Part shown: in pieces, positions 56,303 to 64,000 of the stretch | Numbering within the stretch: position 1 is the first letter of the stretch | Layout of the letters: each line of letters begins with the position of its first letter | Source: Dactylococcopsis salina PCC 8305 | GTDB lineage: Bacteria; Cyanobacteriota; Cyanobacteriia; Cyanobacteriales; Rubidibacteraceae | Reading direction: 5' to 3' | Length of the DNA stretch: 64,000 nt | Assembly (NCBI RefSeq): GCF_000317615.1 | Contig: NC_019780.1 | Span: 1,447,840-1,511,839, forward strand | Notes under the pieces: model-generated | Told to the model about the DNA's origin: nothing | What the model saw: the letters and a program-made list of their open reading frames with translations, nothing else | Databases searched by the model: none | Made by a program: the position numbers and the translations under genes

Positions 56303-56558
56303 GATTTTTTGAAAGCGGAATAATTCGATCGTCCATACAAGTGGAAGCGTAAATTAGTGCTTGCTGAATATCCTCATCTTCTAATTCTGGAAATTCTTGG
56401 CGTAATTCTTCACGATCTGGATAGATCGCTAATAACTCAATAACTCGGCGAACAGTTAAGCGAAGATTGCGAATACAAGGTTGACCATTCATCCGAGTAG
56501 AATCGCTGGTAATACGGTCTAATTGTTGGTTGATCATTAAGTTTGTTATTTGATTCAT
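56286..56558 (-). CDS. DUF433 antitoxin
   Basis: A 90-residue DUF433 protein with the usual pattern: DRITSDSTRMNGQPCIRNLRLTV seen as strand and turn, then VRRVIELLAIYPDREELRQEFPELEDEDIQQALIYA. It would neutralise the DUF5615 toxin following it. An internal ATG 7 codons downstream is an alternative start. Confidence 0.85.
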   Translation of the reverse strand: MNQITNLMINQQLDRITSDSTRMNGQPCIRNLRLTVRRVIELLAIYPDREELRQEFPELEDEDIQQALIYASTCMDDRIIPLSKNHETIT

Positions 56559-56586
56559 TTGTCACCTCTTCCTTCCAATCCAGTTA

Positions 56587-59500
56587 TTAAAGTCCTAATA
56601 ACTTCCGTTTAGCAACTTCAAATTGTTCATCATTCAAATGACCTTTTTCTTTCATTTGAATTAACTTTTCTAATTCATCTAATCCTTGATTTTCCTCAAC
56701 AATTTCTGCGTCTTCTACTGTTTCTGTTTGATCTTTCGAGACTGATTCTTTTTCCCCTTCGATGACTCGTGAGGTATTTTCAGACATTAGAAAGGCTTGT
56801 ATTTCTCTTTCTATCCGCTTACGAAATCGTTCTAAAACCCCTTCTTGGGATGGGGTTTCTAGTGTTCCTTCAACTCCTAATAATGTCTCACGATAGGGAT
56901 AATTGGGGTTGGTATCAGGAAGGTTATCTACAAACTGGACAAATTGTTGCAATTTAGGACGATAATTTTGTTCCCATTGTGATGGTTGTGTTTTCATGTT
57001 AGCAATGGTTTTCTCTAAAAGGTTTCCCAAAGTATTCGCCATGTCAGTTTGACGATACAGGGTTTCTAAGGCTTGTTCCCAAATTGGACTAAGAGAAACT
57101 TCTTTTTCATAACCTCGCATTTGATCATAATAGGTAAACTCTAATTCTCCTGTTTTTTTGTTTTCAGAAAGCAGTTGTAAGGCTAAAGCAGGGTAAAAAA
57201 TATCTTGTAAATCTTCGAGGGTATTCGCATCAGGAGGAATGATATCAGTAAAGGTGGTTTTTGCATCGTTATGGAGAAATTCATTTGCAGATGAACTCGC
57301 TTTTAGGTAGTGTTTTCTCATCTGTTCTAACCCTTCAATTAATCGTAGAGAAAAGCCTGCATATTCGCTGACAAGAATGATTTCATCTTCTGCTTGTGTG
57401 GGTTTAATTTGCGAGTCTGGAATCGCTAAATCGTTATAAAGAATATCCTTAAATTGCTGAACTTCGATATCATCAGTGTCTTGAAAACCGATAATTTTTG
57501 CACTTTTAGCTGAGTCATCAACATAGTGCGGATCGGCTTTATTTAGCTTTAATAAGGGTTCGGCTTGTTGTAAAATTTGAGTTAAGCGAATGGAACGTTC
57601 TGATCCGCGATAGTTTTGTAAGAAACGTTTGATTACTGAGTTAACAACGGTTAAACTGCGACGACCAAAAAGTGCGTCAACTGCTTGATAAATAGATTGT
57701 TGTAAACTTTGTTCGTTGAGATAATCTTGTTCAATTAGATTGATTAAACATTTTTCTCCCCCTAAGTTTTCTGTGATTTTATCAGTGACTAAAACGAGAC
57801 GCGATCGCGCTTCATTTGAAGGTAATAAAGTCTCACAACACTGTTGGATGTCTTCATCATTAAAAATTGCTTCCCCACTCATTTCGTCAAAGTTTAGCTG
57901 TTTTAATTCTGATTCTTCTTGTTGATAATCTCCTTTTAAACTTTCAACAGTTCGCGCTAAATTAGACACATCGCGCGATCGCGCTTGCACATATTCTTGT
58001 AAGGCTTTAACAATCTTCAATGCTTCTTGATTTAAAGCGAGTTCAAAGTTTTCTCGAATTAACTTACTAACTTTTTGGACAGCACTTTTCGCTTCTTCTT
58101 GAATTTTACTTCCTTTATTCCCAAACAGCTTAAATTTTTGTTCAATTTCTTCGATATCTTCTTTCGTATTTTCCCAGACTTTATCAACTTTTTCGCTACT
58201 ATTAAACTGACTCTGATTTCTGATCTGTTCTTCTAAATTCTGTTGATAACTATTTAATTCTGTCAACAGCGCCGACAACCATTCTCGACTCACTCGCAAA
58301 GAAAAATGAGGATTACTGGGAGTTAGCAAACCCACTAAAAACTGATCAATATCTGCTTTCAAAGTTTCGGTTAATTTCGGTTGTGCTTGTTTGATGCGAG
58401 TGATCCATTCTCCTCTAACGCTTTCCGTTTCTCCAGGTTGCACTTTCCGAAATTCTTGCTTAAATTCTTTAGCAATTTGTTGATAGAGAGAAGCGCGATC
58501 GTCTGCTTTTTTGGTATTCTCGTTAATGGCTTTTTCTAACTTATTGCGCCAATTTTTCAAGCGATCAAAAAAGCTATATTTCCCATCACGACTCGCTTCG
58601 GCTAAACGGGAAGTAAAATTGTCTTTCTTTCCTAAATCTTCGTGCCAATTTGCCCCCATAATAAACTGTTCTAAAAGCTGATTCACATCAGGGTTTTGTC
58701 CTTCTCCATTTAACCAAAATTCCAGCAGATTTAAACTAATTCGGTTTAAGGCAATTTGAACAATTCGATCGCGCGGGAAATAAATTGCAGCCAAGCCAAA
58801 GGTTAAATAACGTTGTACATTAGGACGAGGATGATCATCACAATCAATGAGATGCGGAAGGAAATTATCTCGCATTCCCGCCATGACTGGGGCTAACTCA
58901 CTAGAAAATTCTAAACCAATTTTATGTGCAATTACATTACATAATTTACGCTGTTCTAAGATGACATATTCGCCACTGGTTTGACTAGAAATCAGATAAG
59001 TATAATCAAAGGGCGATCGTTTTTCCTCTACCCAAACTAAGTTTTGTGGGTCATAAACCGCTTGAAATTGACTGCCAGGAGTGTTGTAATGATTTAACTC
59101 TTTTAACGCTGCATAAGTGTTCGCGCTATGCTTACTATTAGTACCATATAAGTCGGGACTAATTACTAAATAACCAAAAATTTGTGCGCCTTGATCGCCA
59201 TAGTCTTTGCGTAGGCTATAAGCAGTATCTAATATCATCCCACTACCCGTTCCCCCACACAAAGAACCGACAATAAAAATGTTGAGTCCTTGTTCTAAAT
59301 AAAGTCCTTTTTGTAATAATTTAGCTTCATGTCCTCTTGTTTTTCTTTCTGCTGTGTCTATGGCTTGTTTAATAGTAGAATAGTTATGAAAAAAGGCTAA
59401 TCTTCCTACTGGACGAATCCCTTTTGCGCCATCTTCTACTGCTTTAACATTCTTCAATAATTGCGGTGGAAACCAACGACCAATATGATCATAAGGACTA

Positions 59501-59826
59501 CTTCGATCAGACTTATTTCTCTGTTCTAATCCTTGCACAAAATTGGTCACTTCTTTACTACTCATCGTAGCGGAAACTTTCTCAGAATCCTTAAAACTTA
59601 AAGACACACCATGATAAGTATTTCCTGTGCGTAATCCTGAACTTTGAGAGGCACTTTTATCGGTGTCAATGTGAACAAAACTAACAAGAGGAAGTTCATT
59701 TAAATCGCCATATCGATCGATAATCAACCGCCGTAACTGCATTAAAACATTTTTTCCTGTTCCTCCTAAACCAATGCAAATTGTGCGTTTTACTCCTCTT
59801 AAGTTTCTATCTTGTGTGTACATCAT
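56587..59826 (-). CDS. Tubulin/FtsZ-like GTPase with SHOCT tail
   Basis: A 1079-residue protein of the tubulin-like family. The N-terminal nucleotide fold opens with CIGLGGTGKNVL (17-28), and the tubulin signature loop SLCGGTGSGMI is at 188-198. RPVGRLAFFHN and YLTFGLAAIYFPRD are other conserved pieces. A long helical middle (about 430-700) includes coiled coil (EEIEQKFKLFGNKGSKIQ). The C-terminus (1048-1079) is a SHOCT motif (LEKLIQMKEKGHLNDEQFE). It probably polymerises or switches with GTP at the membrane. Relatives of this kind are known near membrane proteins and vWA domains, but their task is not established. Confidence 0.85.
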   Translation of the reverse strand: MMYTQDRNLRGVKRTICIGLGGTGKNVLMQLRRLIIDRYGDLNELPLVSFVHIDTDKSASQSSGLRTGNTYHGVSLSFKDSEKVSATMSSKEVTNFVQGLEQRNKSDRSSPYDHIGRWFPPQLLKNVKAVEDGAKGIRPVGRLAFFHNYSTIKQAIDTAERKTRGHEAKLLQKGLYLEQGLNIFIVGSLCGGTGSGMILDTAYSLRKDYGDQGAQIFGYLVISPDLYGTNSKHSANTYAALKELNHYNTPGSQFQAVYDPQNLVWVEEKRSPFDYTYLISSQTSGEYVILEQRKLCNVIAHKIGLEFSSELAPVMAGMRDNFLPHLIDCDDHPRPNVQRYLTFGLAAIYFPRDRIVQIALNRISLNLLEFWLNGEGQNPDVNQLLEQFIMGANWHEDLGKKDNFTSRLAEASRDGKYSFFDRLKNWRNKLEKAINENTKKADDRASLYQQIAKEFKQEFRKVQPGETESVRGEWITRIKQAQPKLTETLKADIDQFLVGLLTPSNPHFSLRVSREWLSALLTELNSYQQNLEEQIRNQSQFNSSEKVDKVWENTKEDIEEIEQKFKLFGNKGSKIQEEAKSAVQKVSKLIRENFELALNQEALKIVKALQEYVQARSRDVSNLARTVESLKGDYQQEESELKQLNFDEMSGEAIFNDEDIQQCCETLLPSNEARSRLVLVTDKITENLGGEKCLINLIEQDYLNEQSLQQSIYQAVDALFGRRSLTVVNSVIKRFLQNYRGSERSIRLTQILQQAEPLLKLNKADPHYVDDSAKSAKIIGFQDTDDIEVQQFKDILYNDLAIPDSQIKPTQAEDEIILVSEYAGFSLRLIEGLEQMRKHYLKASSSANEFLHNDAKTTFTDIIPPDANTLEDLQDIFYPALALQLLSENKKTGELEFTYYDQMRGYEKEVSLSPIWEQALETLYRQTDMANTLGNLLEKTIANMKTQPSQWEQNYRPKLQQFVQFVDNLPDTNPNYPYRETLLGVEGTLETPSQEGVLERFRKRIEREIQAFLMSENTSRVIEGEKESVSKDQTETVEDAEIVEENQGLDELEKLIQMKEKGHLNDEQFEVAKRKLLGL

Positions 59827-59857
59827 TCATATCTCCTCTGATTGATTCAGTAATGTT

Positions 59858-60048
59858 CCCCCAGAATTGGGGGTTAGGGGGCGATTCCCCCAGAATTGGG
59901 GGTTAGGGGGCGATCCCCCAGATTTGGGGGTTAGGGGGCGATTCCCCCAGATTTGGGGGTTAGGGGGCGATTCCCCCAGATTTGGGGGTTAGGGGGCGAT
60001 TCCCCCAGATTTTGGGGTTAGGGGGCGATTCCCCCAGATTTGGCGGTT
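59858..60048. repeat. 29-bp tandem array, seven units
   Basis: Units of the type cccccagaattgggggttag plus ggggcgatt begin at 59858, 59887, 59915, 59944, 59973, 60002 and 60031. It stands between the vWA gene's stop and the start of the tubulin-like gene, so it may separate them transcriptionally. Then (60053-60106) a gttgggtttcg palindrome follows. No gene is seen in 59827-60106. Confidence 0.93.
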
Positions 60049-60106
60049 ATATCAGGTTTAGGTAATTGTTTATGATTGGTGTTGGGTTTCGTAAACTCCA
60101 CCCAAC

Positions 60107-61216
60107 CTACTTTTGATTAATTCTAATCACAAACTCAAAATCTTTACGGTGATTTTCAGGACAATTCAGGCGAATCCTATTTCCTGTCAGTTTCATCCGT
60201 TTTTCTACTTCTTTTTCTTTATAAAAAATTGGTGCTTCTAAGGTAGGAACAAGATAAAGTTGATTCCGTTTTCGTTCCAGATAGCCTCGCACTTCTTCCC
60301 CAGAACAAGGAATATAATCGATCGCGGAAGCATCTTCATCCCCAATCGCTAAACGTTGATTTCCTTTCAAGGTTTTAACTTGGTTTTCTTCTTCATCTTC
60401 CCCCTCAATTTCAATTGTTATCTGCCAAGGTTTCTGCCAATTATACCAAATTCCTAAAGCAACGATCGCGCTAATAATTAAGAGAATAATTCCTGTCGTT
60501 GGTAGCCACAATTGTTGGAGTAAATAACGGTTAACTAAACAGGTTTCTTTCCCACTGGGAGCGGGAGTACAAAATTCCTGAACTGTGGGCTTTATATCAA
60601 CAATCGTTAATTGATATTGTTCGTTATTTTCCGTGGGAATATCCCGCGATCGAGCGTCAAGTGGTAACACTTCTAACCACTGTCTTCGCAATTGACTCTC
60701 ATTAGAATTAGACTGTAAAAAAGGACTATCTGCTGGCGTTTCAATCCAATCTTTTCCTGTTTCAGTTGCTAACGGTGCATCCGTTAACCAGACAACAGCT
60801 TGTTCTCGAATCGATTGATTTTCAATTAAGCGACAGTAATTTTGTTGCGCTAAAAACCGATAAACAAACAATTCTGCATTTTGGATGTCGGTATTTCTTG
60901 CTTCTAAATCTGTCTGTAACGGTAACTGATTTAAAACGGTTTGAATGTCATCTTTGCTAGTAATTTCGATCGAGTCCGCAACTTGAATATTCCTCGCAAA
61001 CGGAACAATATAAGCTGTATCTCCACGCTGTAAACTATCCCGAATAATTTGTTCAATGCGTAACCGTCCTTGATCATTCAAGCGCACGCTGCGAGTCACA
61101 TCAACAGCAAAAATAACATCACGTCCTTTTCCCCATGCAGTTAACGCCAAAGCAAACTCCTGTAAAGGGTGAAGAGACTGGGAACTGGGAGTTACAACGG
61201 AAGAACAATTGGTCAC
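60107..61216 (-). CDS. Membrane vWA-domain protein
   Basis: A 369-residue protein. Residues 30-200 form a von Willebrand A domain with a metal site of the DxTxS form (VDVTRS, 38-43, in place of DxSxS). AVVWLTDAPL is a core strand. A transmembrane helix (about 232-254) is followed by a C-terminal domain of beta type (QITIEIEGEDEEE to FEFVIRINQK). There is no signal peptide in front of the vWA domain, so topology is uncertain. It is the first gene in the set and probably works with the tubulin-like and MotA/B-like proteins. Confidence 0.75.
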   Translation of the reverse strand: MTNCSSVVTPSSQSLHPLQEFALALTAWGKGRDVIFAVDVTRSVRLNDQGRLRIEQIIRDSLQRGDTAYIVPFARNIQVADSIEITSKDDIQTVLNQLPLQTDLEARNTDIQNAELFVYRFLAQQNYCRLIENQSIREQAVVWLTDAPLATETGKDWIETPADSPFLQSNSNESQLRRQWLEVLPLDARSRDIPTENNEQYQLTIVDIKPTVQEFCTPAPSGKETCLVNRYLLQQLWLPTTGIILLIISAIVALGIWYNWQKPWQITIEIEGEDEEENQVKTLKGNQRLAIGDEDASAIDYIPCSGEEVRGYLERKRNQLYLVPTLEAPIFYKEKEVEKRMKLTGNRIRLNCPENHRKDFEFVIRINQK

Positions 61217-61551
61217 AGCACAGTTATTTTAATCACATCTTCTGTTAGTGATAACGCAATTTTAAAAAAATGGATCAGGTTTTTATCAGCTTCTTAAAAA
61301 GATTGAAGACAAACGAGATTATTAACGAGAAGTTTAAGTTTTCTTAATTTGATTGATGTCGTGTGAATAACATAAGATAAGGGATTGATCGGAACTCCTT
61401 TTGATGAAATCAGCATCATTTAAACCTTTGTTCTCTGTCATAAGATAGAAATCTGAGAATTTTTTCGGGAATTATGAGAGGCTATGTTAACTTGTATAAA
61501 GCAATATTGCTCATTCATTAACGCAATCATCCTTATCATCAGAAATCAACC
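61217..61551. other. Divergent promoter region between vWA and cyclase genes
   Basis: These 335 bases have no gene and are AT-rich. A candidate extended promoter toward the cyclase is cttgtataaagcaat near 61491-61505, beside a gcaatattgc inverted repeat. No strong -35 is seen. Either strand may be served from here. Confidence 0.4.
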
Positions 61552-63309
61552 ATGACTAAGACAACTTCAGCAGTTCAGGCGTTTATCGCCACTTATGACA
61601 GTGACCCTCTCCAGCAAGAAAATTTAGATCACGCGATCGAGGAAATCTTATGCAGTACCCCTTTTAGGCACTTATTACTGTCTCTCATTGACAGTGATGC
61701 GTTTTCCCAAGAATTAGGAGAAGAATTTGCCGAAGCTGGCGCGATCGAGGGGTTATCCGCTTGTCGCCAACTGCGAACCGGTCTTAACCACTCCTTGAGT
61801 CACTTCTTCGGTTTACTCGCACAACTGGTTTTAGGGTTTGATCAACTCGCGGGTTCTGAGTGGTACACCTTTTCTAACCGCATTCATCACTCTGAGATTG
61901 CAAAAATTAAACTGCTCGATCGCCTTCTGCGAAGTGCAGATGGTAAATTTTATGAAGAACTTTCCTCTCGTCTCGTAGAACGCGATCCCCATGCAGTTTA
62001 TACCACCTCAAGCTATCGTAAAAGTCGTGGTTATGTAGTCAGTACAGACGATGATCAAACCGTAGAAGCGGTAATGAACGCCAGCACCTTTACCTCAATT
62101 AAAGTGCTAGAAAACTGTTTAGACCCACAGGAAACCGTGTTAAGAGATTTGTATGTCTCCCTCGGTCGCTGTGTCTGCTTAGTGGATCAGAACGTAGAAC
62201 GCTACTATGGCGAACAAATTAACAACTATTTCGAGTATCACGAAATTAAACTCGATAAATTAGTTTATCGGGCGATGGAAGTAGATAAAGGCATCTATAC
62301 CGTTGAACGGATGCTTGGAGATTTCAAACGGTTGGGAGTCTCTCGTAACGAACCCGTTTTAATTGTTGGCGGTGGGGTTCTCACCGATACGGGTGGCTTG
62401 GCTTGCGCCTTATATCACCGCAACACCCCTTATGTGATGCTTTCCACTTCCATTGTTGCGGGAATTGATGCCGGCCCTTCCCCACGTACCTGTTGCGATG
62501 GCTTTGGCTATAAAAATCTTTTCGGCGCTTATCATGCTCCTGTATTATCGATCACCGATCGGTCTTTCTTCCGCACGTTAGAAGAAGGTTGGCTGAGACA
62601 CGGTATCGCTGAGATCATTAAAATGGCAGTGGTGAAAGATGAGGAACTTTTCCGCTTCCTTGAACAAGCAGGAGAAGACTTAATCACCACTCGTTTTGGA
62701 ACATTAGACTGTGATAGCCATGATCACATCAGTGTTCTGTCTCAAAAAATTCTCGGCGCAGCGATGCGGAGTTATGTAGAAGCAGAATACGATAACCTCT
62801 ATGAAACCCATCAATGTCGTCCTCATGCTTATGGACATACTTGGTCGCCAGGGTTTGAAATCGAAGCAGGATTACTACACGGACACGCCGTAGCAACGGG
62901 AATGGGTTTCGGTGCTTATCTCAGCTATCGTAACAACTGGATTAAAGAAAGCGACTTCCACCGCATTCTCAAGCTGATTAGTTCCTTTGGGTTAAGTCTG
63001 TGGCATGATGTGTTACTGAATAAAGATACCCTTTGGGCAGCGCAAGAGAAAATGGTACAAAAGCGTGGTGGTAATTTAGCCGCACCAATGCCAAAAGGAA
63101 CAATTGGTCAATGTGGCTATTTAAACCAACTCACCCGTGAACAACTCAACCAAGCCATTGAAGAATATCAAGCCATCTGTGCTGATTATCCTCGCAACGG
63201 CTGGGGAATTGATCCACATTGCCATGATGTCGGTTTAGAAAATCCTTCAACCGTTGGCACTCACCTTCCTGCTACACCCGAAGATGAGGAACTCCTTTCT
63301 CCCGTCTAA
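61552..63309 (+). CDS. Sedoheptulose 7-phosphate cyclase-like enzyme (EEVS-type) with N-terminal extension
   Basis: A 585-residue member of the dehydroquinate synthase superfamily. Residues 1-175 form an extra N-terminal helical region of unknown role. The catalytic part has the NAD loop GGGVLTDTGGLA (273-284) and metal ligands Glu354 (IAEIIK), His429 (HAYGHTWSP) and His445 (LLHGHAVATG). The segment DAGPSPRTCCDGFGYKNL replaces the DHQ-synthase GGKTGVN site and resembles 2-epi-5-epi-valiolone synthases. Typical desmethyl-4-deoxygadusol synthases of mycosporine pathways have a Lys and Asn there, so an EEVS-like product is more likely, but DDG cannot be excluded. Confidence 0.78.
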   Translation: MTKTTSAVQAFIATYDSDPLQQENLDHAIEEILCSTPFRHLLLSLIDSDAFSQELGEEFAEAGAIEGLSACRQLRTGLNHSLSHFFGLLAQLVLGFDQLAGSEWYTFSNRIHHSEIAKIKLLDRLLRSADGKFYEELSSRLVERDPHAVYTTSSYRKSRGYVVSTDDDQTVEAVMNASTFTSIKVLENCLDPQETVLRDLYVSLGRCVCLVDQNVERYYGEQINNYFEYHEIKLDKLVYRAMEVDKGIYTVERMLGDFKRLGVSRNEPVLIVGGGVLTDTGGLACALYHRNTPYVMLSTSIVAGIDAGPSPRTCCDGFGYKNLFGAYHAPVLSITDRSFFRTLEEGWLRHGIAEIIKMAVVKDEELFRFLEQAGEDLITTRFGTLDCDSHDHISVLSQKILGAAMRSYVEAEYDNLYETHQCRPHAYGHTWSPGFEIEAGLLHGHAVATGMGFGAYLSYRNNWIKESDFHRILKLISSFGLSLWHDVLLNKDTLWAAQEKMVQKRGGNLAAPMPKGTIGQCGYLNQLTREQLNQAIEEYQAICADYPRNGWGIDPHCHDVGLENPSTVGTHLPATPEDEELLSPV

Positions 63310-63333
63310 TACCAGGTTCACTCAATCAATGAT

Positions 63334-63790
63334 CAAAAGTGGGTTGGGTAGAGACGTTCCATGGAACGTCTCCACGGGAAACCCAACACCAATCATGTAG
63401 GTTGGGTGGAGTTTACGAAACCCAACACCAATCAGTGACCAGTTACCAGTGACCAGTTACCAGTTACCAGTTGTGCTTAATCTAATCAATTACTTAGTAG
63501 CTTACAATCTGTTACGAATTAATTGCTTACTATTCACTGCTTACTGATCACTGATCACTGGTCACTGCAATGGGTGGAGAAGACGAAACCCAACACAAAT
63601 TATAGGCAATTACCTAAAAAATAAGGTGGGCAAGGCAAACCCTACGAGGATTATGCGCTGAAATAACGGGCGATCGCGCCTCTGAAAACAGCGATGTGGT
63701 CAAGCCATAGACATAAGACAAAGGACAAAAACGTGGGTTGGGTAGAGACGTTCCATGGAAAGCCTCCACACGAAACCCAACATCAAATAT
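63334..63790. repeat. Nested palindromic and heptamer repeats before dnaN
   Basis: There are three gttgggt...aacccaac units (63334-63390, 63397-63425 and 63734-63782). Two contain the inner GAGACGTTCCATGGAA palindrome. Between them are cagtgacc/cagttacc heptamers (63430-63470) and gatcactg repeats (63540-63565). From 63310 to 63895 no gene is seen. Confidence 0.85.
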
Positions 63791-63895
63791 AACAGCCTCG
63801 AAGAAGTGCCATAGCGCGTCTCTAAAGGCTGATCAAAATAAGGCATCATGGAGGATGAGAAAAATTAATGAAGGAATTCTTTATTTAAGCGTTTT

Positions 63896-64000
63896 ATGAA
63901 AATTGTCTGTAGCCAAAGTGACCTAAAAACCAACCTGTCTCTTGTTAGTCGCGCTGTTCCCTCACGCCCCACTCATCCTGTTTTAGGAAATGTTTTATTC
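63896..64000 (+). CDS. dnaN: DNA polymerase III beta subunit, 5' end only
   Basis: The first 35 codons read MKIVCSQSDLKTNLSLVSRA followed by VPSRPTHPVLGNVLF, the N-terminus of the sliding clamp. The window ends inside the gene. No DnaA-box cluster was recognised upstream, so an origin is not claimed here. The preceding repeats leave about 100 bases for a promoter. Confidence 0.93.
   Translation, partial: MKIVCSQSDLKTNLSLVSRAVPSRPTHPVLGNVLF

Noticed and set aside
52580-59826. Complete Zorya system
   Set aside because: No helicase (ZorD), ZorC or HNH ZorE homologue is present; only the motor-like pair resembles Zorya.
59858-60048. 29-bp array as CRISPR
   Set aside because: Units are contiguous with no unique spacers, and the unit is a variant of the palindromic core found elsewhere.
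61552-63309. Mycosporine (MAA) cluster
   Set aside because: No O-methyltransferase, ATP-grasp ligase or NRPS-like gene follows; dnaN is next, and the active-site segment differs from DDG synthase.
63800-64000. Replication origin next to dnaN
   Set aside because: No DnaA-box cluster or AT-rich unwinding region was recognised, and in cyanobacteria dnaN is often not at the origin.

Overview
This is a cyanobacterial chromosome segment of low to moderate G+C. The evidence is a set of cyanobacterial or plastid-lineage genes: plant-type phytoene desaturase and phytoene synthase, CrtR, Ycf39, Ycf20, homogentisate phytyltransferase with a tocopherol-type methyltransferase, plant-type glycerate kinase, a ThiO-ThiG fusion, a LabA-like NYN protein and a Slr1339-type salt-stress protein. 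HIP1 octamers (GCGATCGC) and heptameric short tandem repeats are also frequent. The Slr1339-like gene and the C7-cyclitol synthase would suit a salt-tolerant unicellular form, but that is inference. No rRNA, tRNA, CRISPR array or transposase gene was recognised.

Layout. 1-19 kb: a GT4 glycosyltransferase end, alr, moaD, then thyX and dcd, which are adjacent and each carry an intein with a homing-endonuclease domain. Next come DUF4079, thiO-thiG, a GlsB-like membrane protein, an LpxB-related gene, tldD, crtR, a hydrolase/acyltransferase pair, metG, a NYN gene and lptC. 19.26-22.6 kb is a gene-free satellite of ten 339-bp units. 22.6-38 kb: an RCK-rsmA-ispE operon, a ParDE remnant, pds-crtB, a GIY-YIG/peptidoglycan-binding fusion, a broken MscS channel locus, ahcY, an AbiE pair whose toxin gene is broken by a MITE-like repeat, a response regulator with nadK, and ycf39. 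38-51 kb: a giant coiled-coil/WD40 protein, two TerD paralogues, the salt-stress protein, an oxidoreductase, a MacB-type permease, ycf20, glycerate kinase, a TPR protein and a tocopherol pair.

51.9-61.2 kb is the most unusual region. A minus-strand gene set encodes a membrane vWA protein, a 1079-residue tubulin/FtsZ-like GTPase with a SHOCT tail, a MotA/ExbB-like protein with a long coiled-coil tail (ZorA-like) and a MotB/OmpA-like protein (ZorB-like). Two co-oriented toxin-antitoxin pairs sit between its genes. A third pair lies just beyond it, bracketed by 74-bp direct repeats copied from the 3' end of the MotB-like gene. I read this as a candidate ion-driven membrane motor coupled to a cytoskeletal GTPase, possibly for defence or envelope remodelling. 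The window closes with an EEVS-like sedoheptulose 7-phosphate cyclase and the first 35 codons of dnaN.

The intergenic DNA is rich in small repeats: two MITE-like families with different terminal inverted repeats but a common CCCCC/GGGGG core, nested palindromes of the GTTGGGTTT type, heptamer arrays, and 29-, 40- and 44-bp tandem arrays. Several genes have been shaped or broken by them. These include the AbiEii toxin, the ParE toxin and the thiG 3' end. The repeats also supply what looks like the ahcY terminator.
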